This document shows, in pieces, positions 1-12,000 of a stretch of 64,000 nt of DNA. Below the pieces are notes generated by a model. It made no database searches. It was not told where the DNA came from and was given only the letters and a program-made list of their open reading frames with translations. This stretch comes from Megachile rotundata. Its lineage: Eukaryota > Arthropoda > Insecta > Hymenoptera > Megachilidae. The stretch's first letter is position 1. Every line of letters starts with the position of its first letter. Location of the stretch: assembly GCF_050947335.1 (NCBI RefSeq), contig NC_134984.1, positions 15,295,926 to 15,359,925 of the forward strand, read 5' to 3'. Made by a program: the position numbers and the translations under genes.

Positions 1-60
1 TTAGGTTTCGAAATGTCAGGAATAAACATGTGTAAGCGACGGAATATATTTTGTTATCTA

Positions 61-1265
61 ATTTGGGGAATTTGGGGAATTTAGGGAATTTGGAATTTGG
101 GGGATTTGGAATTTGGAGAATTTGGAATGTGGGAAATTTGGGAATTGGAGAATTTGGAATTTGGGGAATTTAGAATTTGGGAAATTTGGAATTTGAGGAA
201 TTTGGAATTTGGGGAATTTGGAATTTGGAGAATTTGGAATTTGGGGAATTTGGAATTTGGGGAATTTGGAAATTGGAGAATTTGGAATTTGGGGAATTTG
301 GAATTTGGGAAATTTGGAATTTGAGAAATTTGGAATTAGGGAAATTTGGAATTTGGAGAATTTGGAATTTGGGGAATTTGGAATTTGGGAAATTTAGAAT
401 TTGAGAAATTTGGAATTAGGGAAATTTGGAATTTGGAGAATTTGGAATTTGAGAATTTGGAATTTAGGGAATTTGGAATTTTGAGAATTTGGAATTTGGG
501 GAATTTGGAATTTGGGGATTTGGAATTTGGAGAATTTGGAATGTGGGAAATTTGGAAATTGGAGAATTTGGAATTTGGGGAATTTGGAATTTTGAGAATT
601 TGGAATGTGGGAAATTTGGAAATTGGAGAATTTGGAATTTGGGGACTTTGGAATTTAGGGAATTTGGAATTTGGAGAATTTGGAATTTGGGGAATTTGGA
701 ATTTGGAGAATTTGGAATGTGGGAAATTTGGAAATTGGAGAATTTGGAATTTGGGGAATTTGGAATTTGGAGAATTTGGAATGTGGGAAATTTGGAAATT
801 GGAGAATTTGGAATTTGGGGAATTTGGAATTTGGAGAATTTGGAATGTGGGAAATTTGGAAATTGGAGAATTTGGAATTTGGGGAATTTGGAATTTGGAG
901 AATTTGGAATGTGGGAAATTTGGAAATTGGAGAATTTGGAATTTGGGGACTTTGGAATTTGGGGAATTTGGAATTTGGGGAGTTTGGAATTTGGGGAATT
1001 TGGAATTTGAGAAATTTGGAATTTGAGGAATTTGGAATTTGGGGAATTTGGAATTTGGGGAATTTGGAATTTGGGGAATTTGGAATCTGGAGAATTTGGA
1101 ATTTGGGAATTTGGAATTTGGGGAATTTGAAATTTGGGGAATTTGGAATTTGGAGAATTTGGAATTTGCGGAATTTGGAATCTGAGGAATTTGCAACTTG
1201 GGGAGTTTGGAATTTAGGGAATTTGCAATTCGGAAATTTGGGAATTTATAGGCTTGAAAATTTGG
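61..1265 (+). repeat. GGGGAATTTGGAATTT minisatellite, arm A
   Basis: About 1.2 kb is built of a 16-bp unit, GGGGAATTTGGAATTT, with 9-11 bp shortened units at the left end. A variant unit containing AATGTGGGAAA recurs at 540, 604, 716, 780, 844 and 908, which shows a 64-bp higher-order repeat of four units. Long open frames on both strands here are artefacts of a stop-free unit. The same unit in the opposite orientation forms the array at 2788-3545. Confidence 0.97.
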
Positions 1266-2639
1266 AAATTAATTATAAAAGCAATTAGATAATAAAAAGA
1301 TGGTGTAACTCGAATACATAGTAACCTAAATAGAAGACAATGATAAATTACATGGAGCGGGAGTAGTCATTTGTATTAATATTCAAGGTACATCCTAACG
1401 AGAAGTAAATTCGCATTTCCTTTATTTCACGAATCCATCTCTGTGTTTCCGCGACGATAAACCTGCTTTCCTTGCCGAGGTAACATTTTTTATATCTCAG
1501 ACACAGGAAAAATTTATGTTCCGCCGAGGCACGAAAGCTCGATCCGCGGTGCGTTTTTTAAAGGGTAGTTTTACCGGTTGAACCCCATGATACTGTCACG
1601 TGAATATTTATAACGTTCGATACAAAGTAACGATAGGCGAGCGATCGTGCAATAGGATGTTCGACGCGTATGTACTATTAAGGGTGTAATTAAGTTGGTA
1701 CACGAATTGTTTTTATGATGGAAATCGGGCGAAATGTTGGGGGTGAAGTTATGGTGCGTGAAGGGACTTGAGGTAGATATTCAAATGGTGGCAAGAGTAG
1801 TTGGGCGTTTGATGGGAATTTTTATGGGAAGTTGGAGTTTTAAGAGACTCAAAATTGAAACCTTAGAAATTTAAGAATTTAATAATACAGAAAATTTGAG
1901 AGCTAAAAAATTTGGAGATATAAATATAAAAAATGTAGGAATTTCAAGATTTACAAACTTAGAAATTTATGAGTTTAATAATTTGTGGATATACTTAAAA
2001 ATGTCGTGAAGATTTAGTACCATGAGAATTTGCAAAAAGAAATAAAAGTCTGCGAGGAGTTACTAGACGTGCGTGATAGTAAGGGAAGTCGAAGTTCGGA
2101 GTTCATCGCATTCCAGGAGGGTTCTTTTCAATCTTTACGCGGTGGGTTCGTTCTCGGAAAGGCAGGGTTTTGCGGGTCCAAAGGTTGGCTTATGAATGGG
2201 CAATTAATCCACGAAAACCAACGGCGGCGCGTCCTCGCTCGCGTGTTCCGTTACTCCACAAAGCCACCTAAAATCCACCCGTCTACCCAGCTACGGTTAC
2301 GCTGTATTATTCAAAGAGTGCCGCTTTATTCTCCGATAATGATTTATTTAGCCGGCCAACGCGCGCAAATACTGCGAGCTGTGCAATGGACTAAGCTCGT
2401 CCTCGTATCCCTTTTCAAAGGGCTCTTGGATTATCTTTGCGAGTCTTAATGGTGTTACGCGATACCTTTACTTCGTTCGTGCTTCAACGGAAACGTACGC
2501 GACTGGCCATCTCCATGGAATATTGAATTTTCACTTTGAGCCCTTTCCTTCTGCCTCTGACTTGTTTAATTAAGTGCTTTTCCTTTAAATTCCATTTCTC
2601 TTCAATTATTTAATGTATATATATTAACAAAGATATCGC
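1266..2639. other. Spacer between the two minisatellite arms; no supported gene
   Basis: The stretch 1850-2000 is degenerate A-rich DNA with GAATTT-like words and may be a decayed edge of the minisatellite. The stretch 2040-2520 is richer in GC and holds an open frame of 139 codons (2030-2449, plus). That frame has no recognisable domain, promoter or splice context. I treat it as chance. Confidence 0.5.
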
Positions 2640-2770
2640 TTAAGTCTGTTTGATCAAACTTCGAAAACTAACCTCACATATGATTCTCTCATTTGAGGGG
2701 TTACTGGTAGCTTATCGATAAGATTTAGAGATAGAAATTAGCATGTTGTTTACATTATTTAATGTCTCAT
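2640..2770 (-). repeat. Dispersed repeat copy, inverted relative to 6010-6180
   Basis: Read on the minus strand, this block closely matches 6010-6180. Shared features are the block TTTAGTATGA...CATTAAATAAT, then GCTAATTTCTATCTCTAAA, then AAGCTACCAGTAACC and finally AATCATATGTGAGGTTAG. It borders arm B of the minisatellite. A fragment of the same family (TTAGGTTTCGAAATG...AATAAACAT) lies at 1-60 beside arm A, so both arms carry this family on one flank. Confidence 0.85.
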
Positions 2771-2787
2771 ACTAAATTAATTAAATT

Positions 2788-3545
2788 ACAATTCCAAATT
2801 CCCCAGATTCCAAATTCCCCAAATTCCAATTTCCCCAGATTCCAAATTCCCCAGATTCCAAATTCCCCAAATTCCAAATTCTCCAATTTCCAAATTTCCC
2901 ACATTCCAAATTCTCCAAATTCCAAATCCCCCAAATTCCAAATTCTCCAAATTCCAAATTCCCCAAATTCCCCAAATTCCCCAAATTCCCCAAATTCCCC
3001 AAATTCCCCAAATTCCCCAAATTCCAAATTCTTCAAATTCCAAATTCCCCAGATTCCGAATTCCCCAAATTCCAATTTCCCCAGATTCCAAATTCTCCAA
3101 ATTCCAAATTCTCCAATTTCCAAATTTTCCGCATTCCAAATTCTCCAAATTCCAAATCCCCCAAATTCCAAATTCTCCAAATTCCAAATTCCCCAAATTC
3201 CAAATTCTCCAATTTCCAAATTTCCCACATTCCAATTTCTCCAAATTCCAAATCCCCCAAATTCCAAATTCTCCAAATTCCAAATTCCCCAAATTCCACA
3301 TTCCTCAAATTCCAAATTCCCCAGATTCCAAATTCCCCAAATTGCAATTTCCCCAGATTCCAAATTCCCCAGATTCCAAATTCCCCGGATTCCAATTTCC
3401 CCAAATTCCAATTTCCCCAATTTCCAAATTTCCAGATCACCAAATTTCCATAACTTCAAATTCCCAGATTTCTAAACTCCCATAACTCTCACAACCCCAA
3501 ACTCCCAAATTTCCAAACTCCCATAACTCCAAATTCTCGATTTCG
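2788..3545 (-). repeat. GGGGAATTTGGAATTT minisatellite, arm B (opposite orientation)
   Basis: About 750 bp of AAATTCCCCAAATTCC-type units are the reverse complement of the array at 61-1265, including the same variant (TTTCCCACATTCC). Within it, 2958-3025 is a nearly perfect run of about eight 9-bp units, AAATTCCCC. Units decay after 3430. The array forms an inverted pair with arm A, separated by about 1.5 kb. Confidence 0.97.
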
Positions 3546-4960
3546 TCCTCCCACCCTCAAATTGTCAATAATTTCAACCTAAGTATCGAACCAAGAGTCA
3601 CCCCTCGGAAAGGGTTGAAACTGCCAAATTAGATATCTGTATTATTAAGTCCGTCTGACCATACACGTCTATTTCCACTGAAGTAATGGATGCATTAGAT
3701 GGACTCGAACGGCGCGAAGTGATAAATTTGGATTATTCAGTGATACCGAACGCTCATTGCAGGCCCCAAGAATGTAGACGGAGGGGAACAGCCTGCAGGA
3801 TGAATTATTACGTTGTTCGGAGGAACGCAAAGTCCCGTCGACCAGTCTCTAAAGTTTTCACGAGGGACTTGATTCACGTTTAACGAGGTTCGTCTTCGTC
3901 GGCGCACAAAGAAACGCGTCTTTGAGAGCCGTTCCGTTTCTTTCAACCCTCGATGAACGTTCAGAAATTGTTTCTCGATACGAGAAGGATTTCTTATTAT
4001 TACGGAAGAGAATGGAAATGTTGCGAATATTCGTGATTGATTGGCTTTGTACACGCTTCATCAAAGCCACGCTTCGTTACTTTGCCCGCTGTGCTTCATA
4101 ATTACGTCGTAACAAATACACCGTCGTCTACGAGTATTAAAAATTCATCATAATTATCGAGTCACGGTCTGCAACTTCCTTCGGCTGTCGTCATTATCAC
4201 CGTTATTATTTTTAATTTATCCGTCGAGGGGGTAATGTATTAGCGTATCCAATTTGTAACGAGAAGGGAAATTATTTTAACGACGAGAGACGGGATAATT
4301 GGTCGAGGGTTTCGCGATTTCCTTCGACCTTTCGTCCGTCGTTTATTACGTCCCCGTAGCTTCCGCTCGTCAGACGCTTTCTTCTTTCCCTCCTCTTTTT
4401 TTTAACAAGGCGAAAGTCTTCCATCGAGGGAAGATTGAAATTTTATTTAGAAAAGAATATTCGTGTCGTAACGACCTGTTACTTGAGTCGCTGATATCTC
4501 TATATTGTTTCACGATTATACTCGCATGAGTATTAAATAGTTCGACCCGTAAACCGTCCTCGTGTGTGCTATCGACCGAAACTATGGGGTCATCTTCAAA
4601 AGGAAGTGGTTCAAATATAGGTTACTTCTATTTAAAATTACTACTCTTTTAGTTATTGCTATTTAAATATTTTTAAGATCTGAAGATTCAATTTGATACT
4701 CTGTGAATTTCTGTATCGGAATATTTGACTCTCCTAAGTTAAATAGAGATGAGATACACATTGGGTGGATCGAAAACCATCGTTTTACATTTTTATCAAC
4801 GTGCGGTCTCATATTGCCGATCGATACTGGAGTCAAGTCCTTGGGGAAAATATGGCTACTGAGGGAAAGATGTCTTAGTTGTCGATTTTTAGGAATTCTT
4901 GGACTTTTGGAAGCTTGATTGAGTGTTTGGAGACGTAGGAATTCGGAGATTAAGGGATGG
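3546..4960. other. Non-repetitive stretch, no supported gene
   Basis: Overlapping short open frames occur on both strands between 3690 and 4530 (up to 105 codons). None shows a domain, and they shadow one another. The GC-rich part (3700-4560) is followed by AT-rich DNA with no visible function. Confidence 0.5.
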
Positions 4961-5485
4961 GGGAATTAGAAATTTGGGGATGTAGTTATTTGGGGATTTA
5001 AGGATGTGGAAACTTAGAAATTTGGGGACGTAGGTATTTGGGGGTTTAGGAATCAAGAGACATCAGAATTTGGGGATTTAGGGATATGGAAGCTTAGAAA
5101 TTTGGGGACGTAGGTATTTGAGGGTTCAGGAACTGAGAGACATCAGAATTTGGGGATTTAGGGATATGGAAGCTTAGAAATTTGGGGACGTAGGTATTAG
5201 AAGGTTTAGGAATCGAGAGACATCAGAATTTGGGGATTTAGGAATATGGAAGCTTAGAAATTTGGGGACGTAGGTATTAGAGGGTTCAGGAACTGAGAGA
5301 CATCAGAATTTGGGGATTTAGGGATATGGAAGCTTAGAAACTTGGGGACGTAGGTATTTGGGGGTTTAGCAATCAAGAGACATCAGAATTTGGAGATGTA
5401 GGTACTTGGGGATTTAGGGATGTGGACGCTTAGAAATTTGGACATGTAGGTATTTAAGGATTTAGCTATATGGAAGCTTAGGTCA
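4960..5485 (+). repeat. 80-bp tandem repeat
   Basis: The marker CATCAGAATTTGG recurs at 5061, 5141, 5221, 5301 and 5381, an exact 80-bp period. Each unit holds GAAGCTTAGAAATTTGGGGA, CGTAGGTATT and a variable end (AATCAAGAGA or AACTGAGAGA). The two variants are mixed, with AATCAAGAGA or AATCGAGAGA in the units at 5061, 5221 and 5381 and AACTGAGAGA in those at 5141 and 5301. This suggests a 160-bp doublet. Edge units are partial. Confidence 0.95.
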
Positions 5486-5513
5486 GAAACTTAACCGTAA
5501 TGCCATTAAAAAT

Positions 5514-5650
5514 TTGCATATTCAAATCCTAAAAAATCACAAATTTCAAAACTTGCCTCCTCAAAAATTCTACTACCAACCCTCCGCAAATGAGCAAAAC
5601 TTGAAACCCCAACTAAAATTGAAAATTAAAAAACAGTACAAGAATCGTAA
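5514..5650 (+). repeat. Direct duplicate, copy 1 (partner at 6254-6386)
   Basis: The block beginning GCATATTCAAA and containing CTTGCCTCCTCAAAA and CCTCCGCAAATGAGCAAAAC recurs at 6254-6386 with few changes, 740 bp downstream in the same orientation. The short open frame at 5514-5708 lies within it and is not conserved between the copies. Confidence 0.93.
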
Positions 5651-5739
5651 TTTTATTAACTTCACCTCTGTCGCTATTAATATCCTCACAAAGCTCTATC
5701 AACTTTGATATTACAGGGATACTGATATACGCTAGTTAA

Positions 5740-6190
5740 TTTCTATTCTCGAAGTTCATTACTGAGGTAACTCGAATGTGAGATTCATCTCGTTCACACA
5801 TTAAATCATGAGGGTTTGAAGTTTGAATAAAAACAACAGACTCAAGTTATAGAATCTTCTTCGATATCTTTAATAAATTAATATGTATTAAATAATTCGA
5901 AATGGTGGAATTTGCAAATTTTATTGATGAGTTACAGGTAACAATTCGAATGAGAGAATCATATGTGAGGTTAGGTTTCGAAGTGTGAGTAAGAACAAAC
6001 ATACTTAAGCTATAGAATCAATTTCGTTATCTCTGTTAATTTAGTATGATACATTAAATAATTTAAGCAACATGCTAATTTCTATCTCTAAATCTTATCG
6101 GTAAGCTACCAGTAACCTCTCGAATGAGAGAATCATATGTGAGGTTAGGTTTCGAAGTGCGAGTAAGAACAAACATTACAAAGAACAAAA
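5740..6190 (+). repeat. 174-bp tandem repeat, three diverged copies
   Basis: The marker CGAATG(A/T)GAGA recurs at 5773, 5947 and 6121, a 174-bp period. Each is followed by CATATGTGAGGTTAGGTTTC or a diverged form, then a run of AACAAACAT or similar. The family also supplies the fragments at 1-60 and 2640-2770. The array sits between the two copies of the direct duplicate. Confidence 0.9.
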
Positions 6191-6253
6191 GGTATTTGAG
6201 GATTTAGATATATGAGAGCTTAGTAGTTCAGAAACCTAACGACATTAAAAATT

Positions 6254-6386
6254 TGCATATTCAAAACCTAAAAAATCACAAATTTCAAAACTTGCCTCCT
6301 CAAAAGGTACTACTATCCCTCCGCAAATGAGCAAAACTTGAAACCCCAAATAAAATTGAAAATTAAAGAACAATACAAGAATCGTA
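6254..6386 (+). repeat. Direct duplicate, copy 2
   Basis: This is the second copy of the 5514-5650 block, ending AATACAAGAATCGTA. Downstream (6390-7080) is a GC-rich island with overlapping open frames on both strands and no recognisable protein. Confidence 0.93.
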
Positions 6387-7084
6387 CAGGAAGCCAACGT
6401 AACGAAGCGTACACGTGAACGTTAGTCTGCAGCAATAGAGGGTCGCGTTTATCGGTTCGCGTTCCTCCGGTAAATTACGGGAGACCGTTGCATTGTAAAT
6501 AGGGGTTGAAAGGGCTGGCGCAGAGCTATGACGACGTCGATGGTGTTGGTGGTTGTTTCGAGGCTGGTTGGCATTTCGAGGTGTTCTCGCGAGCACTCGA
6601 TTACCGACGCGAAGGACCGGTTCCGAATGGGCGTTGTTCGCACCGTTTAAACGTTTTCTCCACATCCAAAGCGACACGTTCCGCGGTTCCAGGACGGTGC
6701 ACGCCCTCGTCAAGCTGGTTACGGGACTTCTCGTGGGCGAAATGCCGGGGCTGATCGCGGACCGACGGTAAACTCTGCGGCCGACACGTTGAATTTAGTC
6801 GGCACTTGCCACGACCGAATAAACGGTAACCTACCGGGTCCTTCGTGGTGGCTCAGGAAAATTGGTACCTCGTATTTTCCTTGCTTTAGGTGATCGCGGT
6901 CGACCAAGTTATTTCCTGCTTAAATGCCGACGGAAAAACTGGGACGCCTGGTTTCCTGATGTAACGCTGCGGTTACGTTGTTTATGCTCTATCATGGACG
7001 CTTTGTTTAAGCTGCTATTTGTTACGGAGGGACAATTTGTTTGTGGGGAAAGGTCTTTTAGATTCAAGGATTATTTGGACGATT

Positions 7085-7905
7085 CTTGAAATTTGAAGGA
7101 TTAATTAGAGCATTCTTCAGGGATTATTTTTAGCGATCTTGAAGGATTGTTTGAAGGACTCTTGAAGCATTACTTAAAGCATACTTGAAGGATTTTTTTT
7201 AGGAATGCTTCAAGGGTGCTTTGAACGATTGAAATATTATTTTTAGCATTCTTGAAGGATTACTTGAAGCAACTTGAAGGATTGTTTTTAGCGTTTTTGA
7301 AGAATTATTCTTGGCACTCTTGAAGTATTACTTAAAGCATACTTGAAGGATTTTTTTTAAGAATTCTTCAAGGGTATTTTGAACGATTGTTGAAATATTA
7401 TTTTTAGCATTCTTGAAGGATTACTTGAAGCAACTTGAAAAATTGTTTTTAGCATTTTTGAAGAATTATTCTTAGCACTCTTGAAGTATTACTTAAAGCA
7501 TACTTGAAGGATTTTTTAAGAACTCTTTAAGGACTCTTTCATCGATTGTTGAAATATTATTTTTAGCATACTTGAAGCATTATTTTTAGCATTTTTGCAG
7601 TATTATTTTTAGCATTTTTGAAAAATTATGCTTAGCATCCTTGAAGGATTATTTTCAGTATTTTTGAAGAATTATTTTTAGCATTCTTGAAGCATTATTT
7701 GTAGCATTTTTGAAAAATTATGCTTAGCATTCTTGAAGGATTATTTTCAGTATTTTTGAAGAATTATTCTTAGCATCCTTAAAGTATTATTATTTACTAT
7801 TCTTGAAGTATTCTTATCATTCTCAAAGTATTCCTTCAAGCACATCCAAAGTACCTCAAGCCTTGAAATATCTTCTTAAGAATTCTTCAAGTATCCTTCA
7901 ATAAC
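7085..7905 (+). repeat. CTTGAAGGATTATTTTTAGC repeat with a 160-bp higher order
   Basis: Units of about 26 bp, centred on TTTTTAGCATTCTTGAAG, run for 800 bp. The marker ATACTTGAAGGATTTTTT recurs at 7181, 7339 and 7500, so six or so subunits form a higher-order unit of 158-161 bp. The right end decays into ATTCTTCAAG-type words. Confidence 0.93.
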
Positions 7906-9740
7906 TCCCAAAAGATTATTTGACCGATTTGCATTAATACACCTCGTAACACATTTCGTAGTAAAATGTGAGGTTAGGAAAATGGAGGTTAGCGTGCAAC
8001 ATTTCGATGCAAACTTCTCATCAGATGTTCTCAGAGTAAGTTTTTCTCGTTTTACGTTAGCAGGTTTGCAACAGCTGGCTACAAGAAGTGCAAGATCGAT
8101 AACCATGTTTTTCCATAACCACAAGCAGGCAATATGCGTGGTTAGGAACGAATGGCGATCGCATTCCGGAAGTTCAAACTATGCAAAACTAATTGCCGAT
8201 CGCCTTCAAACATTTGCCAACGTGGCACGAATGTTAAATGTCTTTGAACCGCACATTATCTCTTGTGGTTCGTAACTGGGGAACGTACGCTCGTTTGCTG
8301 GGAATTTCTTAGTAAACAATTTTCTCATTTTCGATATACTTGTTATTGATGTGGAGGTTTAAATTGATGTAGTGATGTGATACAGTGTGATAAGAAAAGG
8401 TGTAATATTCAGGGAGATCTAATTTGAATAATTATGTTGGGGTTAGATGACCACCTTAATTTTTGACGAGAGAAAAAATTGTATTACTTTACGTTTCATT
8501 CCTTATAAATTTATCATTATACTTTCTTTTTAATCTAGAAACTGTACATCGGACAATTTAGTATTAATTGTGAAACTATAATAAAACTATAACAGAAACT
8601 ATAATATAGAATATTACATAATATGTTTCACCATATATTTCCCAATAAACTACTACAAAATAGAAAAATATTTCACTAATGATCACTACCCAAAAATAGA
8701 TATTTCCACATTGAAAATGACGTGCATTTAATCACTCCAAATAATTTCATATAATTTCTGTATAATTTCATTCATTTCATATCATCAATTTCACATCACA
8801 GAAATTCAATGATCAAGTTCCATCATTTGAATTTTAATGGATACTTTAATTAAATTCACCAGAGAAGCAGATAAAACTATGTTCAAAAATGCTTAGAATT
8901 AATGCTGGCTCTAATTGGTTAATTAATGAAAATGGCGGCCGATTGACCCATCGTCATCATTGGCTGTAGCGGAAGGGTGCGCAATAGCACACCATGTTTT
9001 CTTTCCACCGTGTAGGCGTGTATGAATATACATCTTGATATGACACACGCACGTGTTTCGCTTCTATAACATACATCATTACCCCTTTCGTTATTATAGG
9101 CTATTACACACCACCAATACTAAGTTACATTTCGAAATATCGAAAATGCAATTAAAATTGGATCATTTTCATTGCAATCATGCAACAGCAATCAGCCTTA
9201 ATAAAGTTGGACAAATATTATTTATTTATTTTAAATAAACTATTTATCCGTGTTTATTTTAATATTCAAGCGAACGGAAGCAGCTGACGAATATTACAAA
9301 GAGAAATTTAATTAGCTGCAGTATGATACAGATTTGCATATTTAATTTATAATGTATGAATTATTTTCCGAAGCGCACTATAAATTAGATTTTCATTGAT
9401 TTAATATGTGACTGTCTTTAGTAAAGTTGTGAGACAGCCTGTATATGTATAATCTACTGCAGATTTAATCTCAACCGAGTTATTTTTCAGATAATCTATA
9501 GATTTCAAAATGACCCACTTAACACATGACACTCTTCATTATAAATAAAAATGAGCAGAAAGAACTACTTATTTATCGTCACATATTAAATTAAAAATTG
9601 TAGTGTACATTGAACGTTGTGAAAAAATTAAAACTCAATTAACTGTAATGTAAAATCTGCATAATTGCTAATGTAGGAGTTTTCAAAGCGCACATAAACT
9701 AGATTTCAAAGTCATCTAACACGTTACACTCTTCGGCGGT
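7906..9740. other. AT-rich non-coding stretch
   Basis: No gene is supported. The frames at 7876-8275 overlap on opposite strands. Two weakly similar segments (about 9320-9420 and 9640-9720) share the words GCGCAC, AAACTAGATT and TAATGTA, suggesting an old duplication. Confidence 0.4.
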
Positions 9741-11640
9741 TATTTACTTCCAGCTCGCGTGTACGAGGCGTGCTCGGCATAGATCGAAGCGTTCGAGACA
9801 AAAGGCCGCGAGCCGAGATTACGGCTCGATTAATTCAATTTCATCGGCTAAATGGATTCGCGCGAACCAATTAATTTTTCGTCGATGCTGATACACGATG
9901 TTTCGAGCGAAGCGATCGTCGCTGTTTCGTATGCGAACGCAGCGGTTCCTACGTCAGGGGGTAATTACACCCCCGAAAATTAAAGAGGAATCACCAGAGG
10001 AATTTTGATAACTCCTGCCCCGTCAACGTAATTTTCCTCGAGATTTATACACCTTTCAGTAGGGCCGGCTAATTTTCATCGTCCTTATTAACGGACCTAC
10101 CTTTTCAACCGGCATCAACAGAATCCGCTCGAAAGGGAGCTGAAAGCGTAAAAGCCGCAGCTCTAATTTAACGTCTACGTAAAGTTCAAACGAAAATCCC
10201 CGACTTAAATGTATAGGTCCGCTATTTTTCTGCCGATGCTATGCAGAATTTTTATCGAGGTTACTGCTTGTACTCATGCAGAGGGACACGCGAGATATGT
10301 AACTTTCCTGCGGATTCAATCCCCGCAACGGTCAAATTTTTATTACATATCGGATATTATACAAATGGAATGTTCTATCAAGAAATTATTAAATATCGGA
10401 TTTCCCGATGAGTCTCACCGGGTTGCGCGCGTTTAATAAGGGACGCTGCATAATTAACACGCGTTCATTTTCATGAAATTTTGATACGATATAGAATTTC
10501 CAAAGGTACGGATTTACACGCCAGCCCTTTACACGCGGTATGAAATGTCCGCGAGCCACTTTTTACGCGTAGTTTCATTTTATGGAAAACGAGGCCTTCG
10601 AGACGTTATTCAATTTATTCGGACACCGTCATTGAATAAAATAAAACGGGGAAAGAAAGGATCACGCTCCAAAACGTTAAAACGTGGACGTTTTATTCGT
10701 ACAGACGCATTCTGAGGCAACTTCCGTCACAATCTCGACCTCGTTACTTTATGCGCTTCGAATGAATCGTTTCACGAGCGTTCCCTTGCCGGAGAAGCGT
10801 ATCGAACGTTCGCGAACGTCGGGTCGGCAGACACTTTCATAATAAAAGCTTTCGCGTTTCCCCGGTTAAAATAATGAGCGTGCGAACAGCGGGGGAAAGG
10901 GGGGAATTTTCATCCGGAGATCGTCGGAGTTCTCGTTTTCTCGTCGGCGATGATTGCATACGCGACGACGGTACACTTTGCGCGACGATAGCGGCTTTTG
11001 TGCGTACGCGACAAGTTTCGAGCGAGTACGCGAGCTTTCTCGCGTATATGGGCCAGGGTTAGGACGGAAACGACGAGGAGAAAAAACGGCTCGAGAGGTC
11101 GACGGTGTGAAGCACTGGATATTAGAGGGTGCTTTCATTCTTTTTTTCCCACCTCTTTTTTCTTTCATCCTTCCTTCCTTCCTTCCTTCCTTCCGGTTCA
11201 GGGAACTCTCTCCAGAAGGGATGGAACACCGGTCGTTCGTTCGGCTTTAATATTCAGCTTTTTGTTCGCCTTATCTGCCACGAATGGCGTTATCATAGCG
11301 CGTCAGCTTTTCACCCATGTCGAATTACCTCCCGGTCGAATCTGGCCTGGACAAGCATCCCGTCATTCTCCGCGCTGTCCGATATTTCCCTCGCAGAAAC
11401 CCACGTTTCGAATATTTTATCGATGTGCTAGCGATGATACGCGCCGCCCGAGCGCACGTCACTCTGCGTTTCGCCTGTCACGAAACACGCTACCACGCTT
11501 TTGTCTATCGAATTCGACGCGATGAAAGAGTTTTCGTTAAACCTCAACTTTATCGTTACTTTTACTCGAATATCTATCATTTTCCCATAGTTTCAACCCC
11601 CTGGACATCTATACATTCTTTACGAACCTAAATTCGCATG
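9741..11640. other. GC-rich, CpG-rich island; possible regulatory DNA
   Basis: GC content and CpG density rise sharply after about 9740. Many overlapping frames occur on both strands (the longest is 175 codons at 10998-11525, plus), with arginine-rich and serine-rich composition typical of random GC-rich frames. None has a domain. No splice-supported exon for the missing end of the EGF domain was found here. Confidence 0.4.
11171..11194 (+). repeat. (TTCC)6 microsatellite
   Basis: Six perfect TTCC units lie within a longer pyrimidine-rich tract (11138-11195). Confidence 0.98.
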
Positions 11641-11799
11641 AAAATCGAATTTTCACTTCGATACCAGTGCTTTTTATTTATCTTAACACTGCAATAATTA
11701 GGTAACTGACTAATGACAACATTGTAGGTTAAGAAGTTAGTTTTCAAGTTTTACTGAGAGACCGGAAAAATGTGCTATCAGACAGGGGGTAACTCTATG

Positions 11800-12000
11800 T
11801 TAACACTAAAACTATCTAGTCGGCCATTTGACCTGTTCAGAATTTTTTTATTTTAAATTATAAAATTTGTTAAGACGCTCCTCTTGAAATATGTGTTCAT
11901 TTCTATGCAGATGAAGAATTTATATTAATTCATGTTATATCATTTGTTTATTTCTGTATTTTAATTTCAGTGTCAAATTAAGTGTGCAGTTAGAGTAAAA
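11800..12000 (+). mobile_element. Partial TTAACACTAAAACTA-type element
   Basis: TTAA followed by CACTAAAACTATC matches the left end of the element at 24640-25071. A clear right end was not seen; TTCAGTGTCAAATTAA near 11967-11982 is a degraded candidate. It is probably a truncated or decayed copy. Confidence 0.4.

Noticed and set aside
97..1288. Long open frames (up to 286 codons) on both strands rich in NLEFGEFGIW or FQIPQIPNS
   Set aside because: They are translations of the 16-bp minisatellite in several frames at once. The unit contains no stop codons, and no start, splice or codon signal supports them. The same holds at 2762-3475.
2030..2449. 139-codon plus-strand frame between the minisatellite arms
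   Set aside because: No domain, signal peptide or splice context was seen. Its composition is like other GC-rich chance frames.
10998..11525. 175-codon plus-strand frame
   Set aside because: It runs through a pyrimidine tract and a TTCC microsatellite, has no domain, and overlaps other frames.
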